From assembly GCA_930367205.1 (NCBI GenBank), contig OV884014.1:119791768-119855767 (forward strand): a stretch of DNA of 64,000 bases, in the 5' to 3' direction. This document shows, piece by piece, positions 42,841-57,213 of this stretch. The DNA comes from Acanthosoma haemorrhoidale (taxonomy: Eukaryota > Arthropoda > Insecta > Hemiptera > Acanthosomatidae). Position numbers and translations under genes: made by a program. Below the pieces are notes generated by a model. The model was not told the DNA's origin. It did not search any database and worked only from the letters and a program-made list of their open reading frames with translations. Within the stretch, counting starts at the first letter, position 1. Each line of letters opens with the position of its first letter.

Positions 42841-45800
42841 TGATGTCAATTATGATAGTGTACCGTACCATTGGCACTCTTAGTATCACGTGATACGATC
42901 GTATGATTGAAGTCACGAGTGAATATAACATCAAATGATGTTGAATATGATTGTATAATGTATCATTAGCACTCATTGTTTCACGTGATACGATCGTATG
43001 ATTAAAGTTACAGGTGAATATAACATCAAATGATGTCGATTATGATAGTGTACCTTATCATTGGCACTCATTATATCACGTGATACGATCGTATAATGAA
43101 AGTTACGATTGAATATACTATTATATAATGTCGATTATGATAGTGTACCGCATCATTGGCACTCATTATATCACGTGATACTATCGTATGATTGAAGTCA
43201 CGAGTGAATATAATATCAAATGATGTCAATTATGATAGTGTACCGCATCATTGGCACCCATTATATCACTTGATACGATCGTATGATTGAAGTCACGAGT
43301 GAATATATCATCAAATGATGTTGAATATGATTGTATAATGTGTCATTGGCAAACATTGTATCACGTGATACGATCGTATGATTAAAGTTACAGGTGAATA
43401 TAACATCAAATGATGTCGATTATGATAGTGTACCGCATCATTGGCACTCATTATATCACGTAATACTATCGTATGATTGAAGTCACGAGTGAATATAACA
43501 TCAAATGATGCTAAATATGATTGTATAGTGTATCATTAGCACTCATTGTTTCACGTGATACGATCGTATGATTAAAGTTACGAGTAAATATAACATCAAA
43601 TGATGTTGAATATGATTGTATAATGTATCATTAGCACTCATTGTTTCACGTGATACGATCGTATGATTAAAGTTACAGGTGAATATAACATCAAATGATG
43701 TCGATTATGATAGTGTACCGCATCATTAACACTCATTATATCACGTGATACGATCGTATGATTGAAGTCACGAGTGAATATACTATAAAATGATGTCAAT
43801 TATGATAGTGTACCGCATCATTGGCACTCATTATATCACGTGATACTATCGTATGATTGAAGTCACGAGTGAATATAACATCAAATGATGCTAAATATGA
43901 TTGTATAGTGTATCATTAGCACTCATTGTTTCACGTGATACGATCGTATGATTAAAGTTACGAGTAAATATAACATCAAATGATGTCGAATATGGTAGTG
44001 TACCTTATCATTGGCACTCATTATATCACGTGATACGATCGTATAATGAAAGTTACGAGTAAATATACTATTAAATAATGTCGATTATGATAGTGTACCG
44101 CATCATAAGCACTCATTATATCACGTGATACGATCGTATGATTGAAGTCACGAGTGAATATAACATCAAATGATGTCAATTATGATAGTGTTCCGTATCA
44201 TAAGCACTCATTGTATCACGTGATACGATCGTATGATGAAAGTTACAAGTAAATATACTATTAAATGATGTCAATTATGATAGTGTACCGCATCATTAAC
44301 ACTCATTATATCACGTGATACGATCGTATGATTGAAGTCACGAGTGAATATACTATCAAATGATGTCAATTATGATAGTGTTGCGTATCATAAGCACTCA
44401 TTGTATCACGTGATACGATCGTATGATGAAAGTTACGAGTGAAGATAACATCAAATGATGTCGATTATAATAGTGCACCGTACCATTGGCACTCATAGTA
44501 TCACGTGATACGATCGTATGATTAAAGTCAAGAGTGAATATAATATCAAATGATGTCAATTATGATAGTGTTGCGTATCATAAGCACTCATTGTATCACG
44601 TGATACGATCGTATGATGAAAGTTACGATTAGAGATACTAATAAATGATGTTGAATATAATAGTGCACCATATCATTAGCACTTATTGTATCATGTGATG
44701 CGATCGTATGATTAAAGTTACAAGTGAATATAACATCAAATGATGTCGATTATAATAGTGTACCGCATCATTGGCACTCATTATATCACGTGATACTATC
44801 TTATGATTGAAGTCACGAGTGAATATAACATCAAATAATGCTAAATATGATTGTATAGTGTAGCATTGACACTCATTGTATCACGAGATACGATCGTATG
44901 ATTGAAGTCACGAGTGAATATAACATCAAATGATGTTGAATATGATTGTATAATGTATCATTAGCACTCATTGTTTCACGTGATACGATCGTATGATTAA
45001 AGTTACAGGTGAATATAACATCAAATGATGTCGATTATGATAGTGTACCGCATCATTGGCACTCATTATATCACGTGATACTATCGTATGATTGAAGTCA
45101 CGAGTGAATATAACATCAAATGATGCTAAATATGATTGTATAGTGTATCATTAGCACTCATTGTTTCACGTGATACGATCGTATGATTAAAGTTACGAGT
45201 AAATATAACATCAAATGATGTTGAATATGATTGTATAATGTATCATTAGCACTCATTGTTTCACGTGATACGATCGTATGATTAAAGTTACGAGTGAATA
45301 TAACATCAAATAATGTTGAATATGATTGTATAATGTATCATTAGCACTCATTGTTTCACGTGATACGATCGTATGATTAAAGTCACGAGTGAATATAACA
45401 TCAAATGATGTCAATTATGATAGTGTTCCGTATCATAAGCACTCATTGTATCACGTGATACGATCGTATGATGAAAGTTACAAGTAAATATACTATTAAA
45501 TGATGTCGATTATGACAGTGTACCGTACCATTGGCACTCATAGTATCACGTGTTACGATCGTATGATTGAAGTCACGAATGAATATAACCTCAAATGATG
45601 TCGATTATGATAGTGTACCGCATCATTGGCACTCATTATATCACGTGATACGATCGTATGATTGAAGTCACGAGTGAATATACTATAAAATGATGTCGAT
45701 TATGATAGTGTACCACATCATTGGCACTCATTATATCACGTGATACGATCGTATGATTGAAGTCACGAGTGAATATAATATCAAATGATGTCAATTATGA

Positions 45801-46790
45801 TAGTGTTGCGTATCATAAGCACTCATTGTATCACGTGATACGATCGTATGATGAAAGTTACGAGTGAATATAACATCAAATGATGTCAAATAGGATTGTA
45901 TAATGTATCATTAGCACTTATTTTTCACGTGATACGATCGTATGATTAAAGTTACGATTGGAGATACTAATAAATGATGTTGAATATAATAGTGCACCAT
46001 ATCATTAGCACTTATTGTATCATGTGATGCGATCGTATGATTAAAGTTACAAGTGAATATAACATCAAATGATGTCGATTATAATAGTGTACCGCATCAT
46101 TGGCACTCATTATATCACGTGATGCTATCGTATGATTGAAGTCACGAGTGAATATAACATCAAATAATGCTAAATATGATTGTATAGAGTAGCATTGACA
46201 CTCATTGTATCACGAGATACGATCGTATGATTGAAGTCACGAGTGAATATACTATAAAATAATGTCGATTATGATAGTGTACCGCATCATTGGCACTCAT
46301 TATATCACGTGATACTATCGTATGATTGAAGTCAGGAGTGAATATAACATCAAATGATGCTAAATATGATTGTATAGTGTATCATTAGCACTCATTGTTT
46401 CACGTGATACGATCGTATGATTAAAGTTACGAGTAAATATAACATCAAATGATGTTGAATATGATAATGTACCGTATCATTAGCACTCATATTATCACGT
46501 GATACGATCGTATGATGAAAGTTACGAGTGAATATAACATCAAATAATGTTGAATATGATTGTATAATGTATCATTAGCACTCATTGTTTCACGTGATAC
46601 GATCGTATGATTAAAGTTACGAGTAAATATAACATCAAATGATGTCGATTATGATAGTGTACCTTATCATTGGCACTCATTATATCACGTGATACGATCG
46701 TATAATGAAAGTTACGAGTAAATATACTATTAAATATCTCGATTATGATAGTGTACCGCATTATTGGCACTCATTATATCACGTGATACG
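42824..46790. repeat. Module matching 1.0-5.0 kb
   Basis: The offset is 41813: 1021 to 42834, 1311 to 43124, 2981 to 44794, with the TCACGTGTTACG variant near 3736/45549 and the 94-bp monomer near 4105/45918. A private change at 46736-46740 (AAATATCTCG for AAATAATGTCG) marks this copy. Confidence 0.85.
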
Positions 46791-49700
46791 ATCGTATGAT
46801 TGAAGTCACGAGTGAATATAACATCAAATGATGTCAATTATGATAGTGTTCCGTATCATAAGCACTCATTGTATCACGTGATACGATCGTATGATGAAAG
46901 TTACAAGTAAATATACTATTAAATGATGTCGATTATGACAGTGTACCGTACCATTGGCACTCATAGTATCACGTGATACGATCGTATGATTGAAGTCACG
47001 AATGAATATAACATCAAATGATGTCGATTATGATAGTGTACCACATCATTAGCACACATTGTATCACGTGGTACGATCGTATGATTAAAGTTACGAGTGA
47101 AGATAACATCAAATGATGTCGATTATAATAGTGTACCTCACCATTGGCACTCATAGTATCACGTGATACGATCGTATGATTGAAGTCAAGAGTGAATATA
47201 ATATCAAATGATGTCAATTATGATAGTGTTGCGTATCATAAGCACTCATTGTATCACGTGATACGATCGTATGATGAAAGTTACGATTAGAGATACTAAT
47301 AAATGATGTTGAATATAATAGTGCACCATATCATTAGCACTTATTGTATCATGTGATGCGATCGTATGATTAAAGTTACAAGTGAATATAACATCAAATG
47401 ATGTCGATTATAATAGTGTACCGCATCATTGGCACTCATTATATCACGTGATACTATCTTATGATTGAAGTCACGAGTGAATATAACATCAAATAATGCT
47501 AAATATGATTGTATAGTGTAGCATTGACACTCATTGTATCACGAGATACGATCGTATGATTGAAGTCACGAGTGAATATAACATCAAATGATGTTGAATA
47601 TGATTGTATAATGTATCATTAGCACTCATTGTTTCACGTGATACGATCGTATGATTAAAGTTACAGGTGAATATAACATCAAATGATGTCGATTATGATA
47701 GTGTACCGCATCATTGGCACTCATTATATCACGTGATACTATCGTATGATTGAAGTCACGAGTGAATATAACATCAAATGATGCTAAATATGATTGTATA
47801 GTGTATCATTAGCACTCATTGTTTCACGTGATACGATCGTATGATTAAAGTTACGAGTAAATATAACATCAAATGATGTTGAATATGATTGTATAATGTA
47901 TCATTAGCACTCATTGTTTCACGTGATACGATCGTATGATTAAAGTTACGAGTGAATATAACATCAAATAATGTTGAATATGATTGTATAATGTATCATT
48001 AGCACTCATTGTTTCACGTGATACGATCGTATGATTAAAGTCACGAGTGAATATAACATCAAATGATGTCAATTATGATAGTGTTCCGTATCATAAGCAC
48101 TCATTGTATCACGTGATACGATCGTATGATGAAAGTTACAAGTAAATATACTATTAAATGATGTCGATTATGACAGTGTACCGTACCATTGGCACTCATA
48201 GTATCACGTGTTACGATCGTATGATTGAAGTCACGAATGAATATAACCTCAAATGATGTCGATTATGATAGTGTACCGCATCATTGGCACTTATTATATC
48301 ACGTGATACGATCGTATAATGAAAGTCACGAGTGAATATACTATAAAATGATGTCGATTATGATAGTGTACCACATCATTGGCACTCATTATATCACGTG
48401 ATACGATCGTATGATTGAAGTCACGAGTGAATATAATATCAAATGATGTCAATTATGATAGTGTTGCGTATCATAAGCACTCATTGTATCACGTGATACG
48501 ATCGTATGATGAAAGTTACGAGTGAATATAACATCAAATGATGTCAAATAGGATTGTATAATGTATCATTAGCACTTATTTTTCACGTGATACGATCGTA
48601 TGATTAAAGTTACGATTGGAGATACTAATAAATGATGTTGAATATAATAGTGCACCATATCATTAGCACTTATTGTATCATGTGATGCGATCGTATGATT
48701 AAAGTTACAAGTGAATATAACATCAAATGATGTCGATTATAATAGTGTACCGCATCATTGGCACTCATTATATCACGTGATGCTATCGTATGATTGAAGT
48801 CACGAGTGAATATAACATCAAATAATGCTAAATATGATTGTATAGAGTAGCATTGACACTCATTGTATCACGAGATACGATCGTATGATTGAAGTCACGA
48901 GTGAATATACTATAAAATAATGTCGATTATGATAGTGTACCGCATCATTGGCACTCATTATATCACGTGATACTTTCGTATGATTGAAGTCAGGAGTGAA
49001 TATAACATCAAATGATGCTAAATATGATTGTATAGTGTATCATTAGCACTCATTGTTTCACGTGATACGATCGTATGATTAAAGTTACGAGTAAATATAA
49101 CATCAAATGATGTTGAATATGATAATGTACCGTATCATTAGCACTCATATTATCACGTGATACGATCGTATGATGAAAGTTACGAGTGAATATAACATCA
49201 AATAATGTTGAATATGATTGTATAATGTATCATTAGCACTCATTGTTTCACGTGATACGATCGTATGATTAAAGTTACGAGTAAATATAACATCAAATGA
49301 TGTCGATTATGATAGTGTACCTTATCATTGGCACTCATTATATCACGTGATACGATCGTATAATGAAAGTTACGAGTAAATATACTATTAAATAATGTCG
49401 ATTATGATAGTGTACCGCATTATTGGCACTCATTATATCACGTGATACGATCGTATGATTGAAGTCACGAGTGAATATAACATCAAATGATGTCAATTAT
49501 GATAGTGTTCCGTATCATAAGCACTCATTGTATCACGTGATACGATCGTATGATGAAAGTTACAAGTAAATATACTATTAAATGATGTCGATTATGACAG
49601 TGTACCGTACCATTGGCACTCATAGTATCACGTGATACGATCGTATGATTGAAGTCACGAATGAATATAACATCAAATGATGTCGATTATGATAGTGTAC

Positions 49701-52700
49701 CACATCATTAGCACACATTGTATCACGTGGTACGATCGTATGATTAAAGTTACGAGTGAAGATAACATCAAATGATGTCGATTATAATAGTGTACCTCAC
49801 CATTGGCACTCATAGTATCACGTGATACGATCGTATGATTGAAGTCAAGAGTGAATATAATATCAAATGATGTCAATTATGATAGTGTTCCGTATCATAA
49901 GCACTCATTGTATCACGTGATACGATCGTATGATTAAAGTTACAAGTAAATATACTATTAAATGATGTCGATTATGACAGTGTACCGTACCATTGGCACT
50001 CTTAGTATCACGTGATACGATCGTATGATTGAAGTCACAAGTGAATATAATATCAAATGATGTCGATTATGATAGTGTACCGCATCATTGGCACTCATTA
50101 TATCACTTGATACGATCGTATGATTGAAGTCACGAGTGAATATGTTATCAAATGATATTGAATATGATTGTATAATGTGTCATTGGCACACATTGTATCA
50201 CGTGATACGATCGTATGATTAAAGTTACGAGTGAGTGCAACATCAAATGATGTCGATTATGATAGTGTACCGCATCATTGGCACTCATTATATCACGTGA
50301 TACGATCGTATGATGAAAGTTACGAGTGAATATAACATCAAATGATGTCGAATAGGATTGTATAATGTATCATTAGCACTCATTGTTTCACGTGATACGA
50401 TCGTATGATTACAGTTACGATTGGAGATACTAATAAATGATGTTGAATATAATAGTGCACCATATCATTAGCACTTATTGTATCATGTGATGCGATCGTA
50501 TGATTGAAGTCACGAGTGAATATAATATCAAATGATGTCAATTATGATAGTGTTGCGTATCATAAGCACTCATTGTATCACGTGATACGATCGTATGATG
50601 AAAGTTACGAGTGAATATAACATCAAATGATGTCGAATAGGATTGTATAATGTATCATTAGCTCTTATTTTTCACGTGATACGATCGTATGATTAAAGTT
50701 ACGATTGGAGATACTAATAAATGATGTTGAATATAATAGTGCACCATATCATTAGCACTTATTGTATCATGTGATGCGATCGTATGATTAAAGTTACAAG
50801 TGAATATAACATCAAATGATGTCGATTATAATAGTGTACCGCATCATTGGCACTCATTATATCACGTGATGCTATCGTATGATTGAAGTCACGAGTGAAT
50901 ATAACATCAAATAATGCTAAATATGATTGTATAGTGTAGCATTGACACTCATTGTATCACGAGATACGATCGTATGATTGAAGTCACGAGTGAATATACT
51001 ATAAAATAATGTCGATTATGATAGTGTACCGCATCATTGGCACTCATTATATCACGTGATACTATCGTATGATTGAAGTCACGAGTGAATATAACATCAA
51101 ATGATGCTAAATATGATTGTATAGTGTATCATTAGCACTCATTGTTTCACGTGATACGATCGTATGATTAAAGTTACGAGTAAATATAACATCAAATGAT
51201 GTTGAATATGATAATGTACCGTATCATTAGCACTCATATTATCACGTGATACGATCGTATGATGAAAGTTACGAGTGAATATAACATCAAATGATGTCGA
51301 TTATGATAGTGTACCACATCATTAGCACACATTGTATCACGTGGTACGATCGTATGATTAAAGTTACGAGTGAAGATAACATCAAATGATGTCGATTATA
51401 ATAGTGTACCTCACCATTGGCACTCATAGTATCACGTGATACGATCGTATGATTGAAGTCAAGAGTGAATATAATATCAAATGATGTCAATTATGATAGT
51501 GTTCCGTATCATAAGCACTCATTGTATCACGTGATACGATCGTATGATCAAAGTTACAAGTAAATATACTATTAAATGATGTCGATTATGACAGTGTACC
51601 GTACCATTGGCACTCTTAGTATCACGTGATACGATCGTATGATTGAAGTCACGAGTGAATATAACATCAAATGATGTTGAATATGATTGTATAATGTATC
51701 ATTAGCACTCATTGTTTCACGTGATACGATCGTATGATTAAAGTTACAGGTGAATATAACATCAAATGATGTCGATTATGATAGTGTACCGCATCATTGG
51801 CACTTATTATATCACGTGATACGATCGTATAATGAAAGTCACGAGTGAATATACTATAAAATGATGTCGATTATGATAGTGTACCACATCATTGGCACTC
51901 ATTATATCACGTGATACGATCGTATGATTGAAGTCACGAGTGAATATAATATCAAATGATGTCAATTATGATAGTGTTGCGTATCATTGGCACTCATTAT
52001 ATCACTTGATACGATCGTATGATTGAAGTCACGAGTGAATATGTTATCAAATGATATTGAATATGATTGTATAATGTGTCATTGGCACACATTGTATCAC
52101 GTGATACGATCGTATGATTAAAGTTACGAGTGAATGCAACATCAAATGATGTCGATTATGATAGTGTACCGCATCATTGGCACTCATTATATCACGTGAT
52201 ACGATCGTATGATGAAAGTTACGAGTGAATATAACATCAAATGATGTCGAATAGGATTGTATAATGTATCATTAGCACTCATTGTTTCACGTGATACGAT
52301 CGTATGATTACAGTTACGATTGGAGATACTAATAAATGATGTTGAATATAATAGTGCACCATATCATTAGCACTTATTGTATCATGTGATGCGATCGTAT
52401 GATTTAAGTCACGAGTGAATATAATATCAAATGATGTCAATTATGATAGTGTTGCGTATCATAAGCACTCATTGTATCACGTGATACGATCGTATGATGA
52501 AAGTTACGAGTGAATATAACATCAAATGATGTCGAATAGGATTGTATAATGTATCATTAGCTCTTATTTTTCACGTGATACGATCGTATGATTAAAGTTA
52601 CGATTGGAGATACTAATAAATGATGTTGAATATAATAGTGCACCATATCATTAGCACTTATTGTATCATGTGATGCGATCGTATGATTAAAGTTACAAGT

Positions 52701-55700
52701 GAATATAACATCAAATGATGTCGATTATAATAGAGTACCGCATCATTGGCACTCATTATATCACGTGATGCTATCGTATGATTGAAGTCACGAGTGAATA
52801 TAACATCAAATAATGCTAAATATGATTGTATAGTGTAGCATTGACACTCATTGTATCACGAGATACGATCGTATGATTGAAGTCACGAGTGAATATACTA
52901 TAAAATAATGTCGATTATGATAGTGTACCGCATCATTGGCACTCATTATATCACGTGATACTATCGTATGATTGAAGTCACGAGTGAATATAACATCAAA
53001 TGATGCTAAATATGATTGTATAGTGTATCATTAGCACTCATTGTTTCACGTGATACGATCGTATGATTAAAGTTACGAGTAAATATAACATCAAATGATG
53101 TTGAATATGATAATGTACCGTATCATTAGCACTTATATTATCACGTGATACGATCGTATGATGAAAGTTACGAGTGAATATAACATCAAATAATGTTGAA
53201 TATGATTGTATAATGTATCATTAGCACTCATTGTTTCACGTGATACGATCGTATGATTAAAGTTACGAGTAAATATAACATCAAATGATGTCGATTATGA
53301 TAGTGTACCTTATCATTGGCACTCATTATATCACGTGATACGATCGTATGATTAAGGTTACGAGTGAATAAACTATTAAATGATGTCGAATATGATAGTG
53401 TACCGCATCATTGGCACTCATTGTTTCACGTGATACGATCGTATGATTAAAGTTACAGGTGAATATAACATCAAATGATGTCGATTATGATAGTGTACCG
53501 CATCATTGGCACTCATTATATCACTTGATACGATCGTATGATTGAAGTCACGAGTGAATATATCATCAAATGATGTTGAATATGATTGTATAATGTGTCA
53601 TTGGCAAACATTGTATCACGTGATACGATCGTATGATTAAAGTTACGAGTGAATACAACATCAAATGATGTCGATTATGATAGTGTACCGCATCATTGGC
53701 ACTCATTATATCACGTGATACGATCGTTTGATGAAAGTTACGAGTGAATATAACATCAAATAATGTCGAATAGGATTGTATAATGTATCATTAGCACTCA
53801 TTGTTTCACGTGATACGATCGTATGATTAAAGTTACGAGTAAATATAACATCAAATGATGTCGAATATGATAATGTACCGTATCGTTAGCACTCATTGTA
53901 TCACGTGATACGATCGTATGATGAAAGTTACGAGTAAATATACTATTAAATAATGTCGATTATGATAGTGTACCGCATTATTGGCACTCATTATATCACG
54001 TGATACGATCGTATGATTGAAGTCACGAGTGAATATAACATCAAATGATGTCAATTATGATAGTGTTCCGTATCATAAGCACTCATTGTATCACGTGATA
54101 CGATCGTATGATGAAAGTTACAAGTAAATATACTATTAAATGATGTCGATTATGACAGTGTACCGTACCATTGGCACTCATAGTATCACGTGATACGATC
54201 GTATGATTGAAGTCACGAATGAATATAACATCAAATGATGTCGATTATGATAGTGTACCGCATCATTAGCACACATTGTATCACGTGGTACGATCGTATG
54301 ATTAAAGTTACGAGTGAAGATAACATCAAATGATGTCGATTATAATAGTGTACCGTACCATTGGCACTCATAGTATCACGTGATATGATCGTATGATTGA
54401 AGTCAAGAGTGAATATAATATCAAATGATGTCAATTATGATAGTGTACCGCATCATTGGCACTCATTGTTTCACGTGATACGATCGTATGATTAAAGTTA
54501 CAGGTGAATATAACATCAAATGATGTCGATTATGATAGTGTACCGCATCATTGGCACTCATTATATCACGTGATACGATCGTTTGATGAAAGTTACGAGT
54601 GAATATAACATCAAATGATGTCGAATAGGATTGTATAATGTATCATTAGCACTCATTGTTTCACGTGATACGATCGTATGATTAAAGTTACGAGTGAATA
54701 TAACATCAAATAATGTTGAATATGATTGTATAATGTATCATTAGCACTCATTGTTTCACGTGATACGATCGTATGATTGAAGTCAAGAGTGAATATAATA
54801 TCAAATGATGTCAATTATGATAGTGTTCCGTATCATAAGCACTAATTGTATCACGTGATACGATCGTATGATGAAAGTTACAAGTAAATATACTATTAAA
54901 TGATGTCGATTATGACAGTGTACCGTACCATTGGCACTCATAGTATCACGTGATACGATCGTATGATTGAAGTCACAAGTGAATATAATATCAAATGATG
55001 TCAATTATGATAGTGTACCGCATCATTGGCACTCATTATATCACTTGATACGATCGTATGATTGAAGTCACGAGTGAATATATTATCAAATGATGTTGAA
55101 TATGATTGTATAATGTGTCATTGGCACACATTGTATCACGTGATACGATCGTATGATTAAAGTTACGAGTGAATGCAACATCAAATGATGTCGATTATGA
55201 TAGTGTACCGCATCATTGGCACTCATTATATCACGTGATACGATCGTATGATGAAAGTTACGAGTGAATATAACATCAAATGATGTCGAATAGGATTGTA
55301 TAATGTATCATTAGCACTCATTGTTTCACGTGATACGATCGTATGATTAAAGTTACGATTGGAGATACTAATAAATGATGTTGAATATAATAGTGCACCA
55401 TATCATTAGCACTTATTGTATCATGTGATGCGATCATATGATTAAAGTTACTAGTGAATATAACATCAAATGATGTCGATTATAATAGTGTACCGCATCA
55501 TTTGCACTCATTATATCACGTGATACTATCGTATGATTGAAGTCACGAGTGAATATAACATCAAATAATGCTAAATATGATTGTATAGTGTAGCATTGAC
55601 ACTCATTGTATCACGAGATACGATCGTATGATTGAAGTCACGAGTGAATATAACATCAAATGATGTTGAATATGATTGTATAATGTATCATTAGCACTCA

Positions 55701-56216
55701 TTGTTTCACGTGATACGATCGTATGATTAAAGTTACAGGTGAATATAACATCAAATCATGTCGATTATGATAGTGTACCGCATCATTGGCACTCATTATA
55801 TCACGTGATACTATCGTATGATTGAAGTCACGAGTGAATATAACATCAAATGATGCTACATATGATTGTATAGTGTATCATTAGCACTCATTGTTTCACG
55901 TGATACGATCGTATGATTAAAGTTACGAGTAAATATAACATCAAATGATGTTGAATATGATTGTATTATGTATCATTAGCACTCATTGTTTCACGTGATA
56001 CGATCGTATGATTAAAGTTACAGGTGAATATAACATCAAATGATGTCGATTATGATAGTGTACTGCATCATTGGCACTCATTATATCACGTGATACTATC
56101 GTATAATGAAAGTTACGAGTGAATATACTATTAAATGATGTCGATTATGATAGTGTACCGCATCATTGGCACTAATTGTATCACGTGATACGATCGTATG
56201 ATCAAAGCTACGAGTT

Positions 56217-57213
56217 AACATAATAGGGCAGGTATTATTGTACCAGCTATGAAATACGCATTTTTGTAAAATTCAACTTTTGGACGATATTTTTCTTGTT
56301 TTGGTATGAGGAAATCATAATTGTTCAGGAGCTGCCGTACCAGCTATAAAATACTCTTATATGTAAAAATTTAACTTTTCGACGATATTTTCCTTGTTTT
56401 GGTATCAGGAGAACATAATGGGGCAGGAGCTAACTTACTATCTATGAAATACGCATTTTCGAAAAATTCGACTTTTTGACGATATTTTCCTTGATTTCGT
56501 ATCAGGAGAACATAAAAGAGCAGGAGCTAACGTTCCAGCTATGAAATACCCATTTTTTAAAAATTCGACTTTTTGACGATATTTTCGTATCAGGAGAACA
56601 TAATGGGGAAGGAGCTGACGTACCAGCTATGAAATACGCAATTTTTGTAAAAATTTGAGTTTTCGACGATATTTTCCTTGTTTTGGTATCAGGAGAACAT
56701 AATGGGGCAGGAGCTAACGTACTAGCTATGAAATACGCATTTTCGAAAAATTGGACTTTTTGACGATATTTTCTTTGATTTCGTATCAGGAGAACATAAA
56801 AGAGCAGGAGCTAACGTTCCAGCTATAAAATACCCATTTTTTAAAAATTCAACTTTTTGACGATATTTTCCTTGTTTTCGTATCAGGAGAAAATAATAGG
56901 GTTGGAGCTAACGTACCAGCTATGAAATACGCAATTTTTGTAAAAATTTGACTTTTGGACGATATTTTCTTTGTTTCGGTATCAGGAGAACATAATGGGA
57001 CAGGAGCTAACTTACTAGCTCTAAATACGCATTTTAGTAAAAATTCGACTTTTTGACGACATTTTTCTTGTTTTGGTATCAGGAGAACATAATGGGGCAG
57101 GTGCTAACGTACAAGCTATGAAATACGCATTTTTGTAAAATCTCAACTTTTTTAAAATGTTTTCTTTGTTTTGGTATCAGGAGTACATAAAGGGGCAAGA
57201 GCTGACGTACAAG
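56217..57213. repeat. Satellite B block B4 (copy of B1)
   Basis: A 997-bp block matching B1 at an offset of 44092 bp, with the same monomer order, the same 88-bp short monomer, GACGTACCAGC, and GAGCTGACG at the right end. It lies inside the copy of the 10.1-17.6 kb region that recurs here. Confidence 0.96.

Larger units (their letters stand above)
20097..56216. repeat. Satellite A block 4 (36 kb, ~380 monomers, no B interruption)
   Basis: The longest uninterrupted A array in the window. It is made of multi-monomer modules that recur out of order, so it is a mosaic of higher-order repeats. Useful markers are CTATTATATAATG (starting just before 20711, 23941, 26221, 36667 and 43124), TACTATCTTA (22381, 25231, 27511, 38336, 44794, 47452) and the 94-bp monomers with TTATTTTTCACG. 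Apart from short open stretches of 62-67 codons on the minus strand, which are repeat by-products, nothing gene-like is present. I see no non-satellite insertion. Confidence 0.97.

Noticed and set aside
20097..56216. Hidden tRNA, rRNA or other structured RNA gene in the long A block.
   Set aside because: No stretch departs from the satellite pattern, and no cloverleaf or rRNA-like sequence was seen on either strand.
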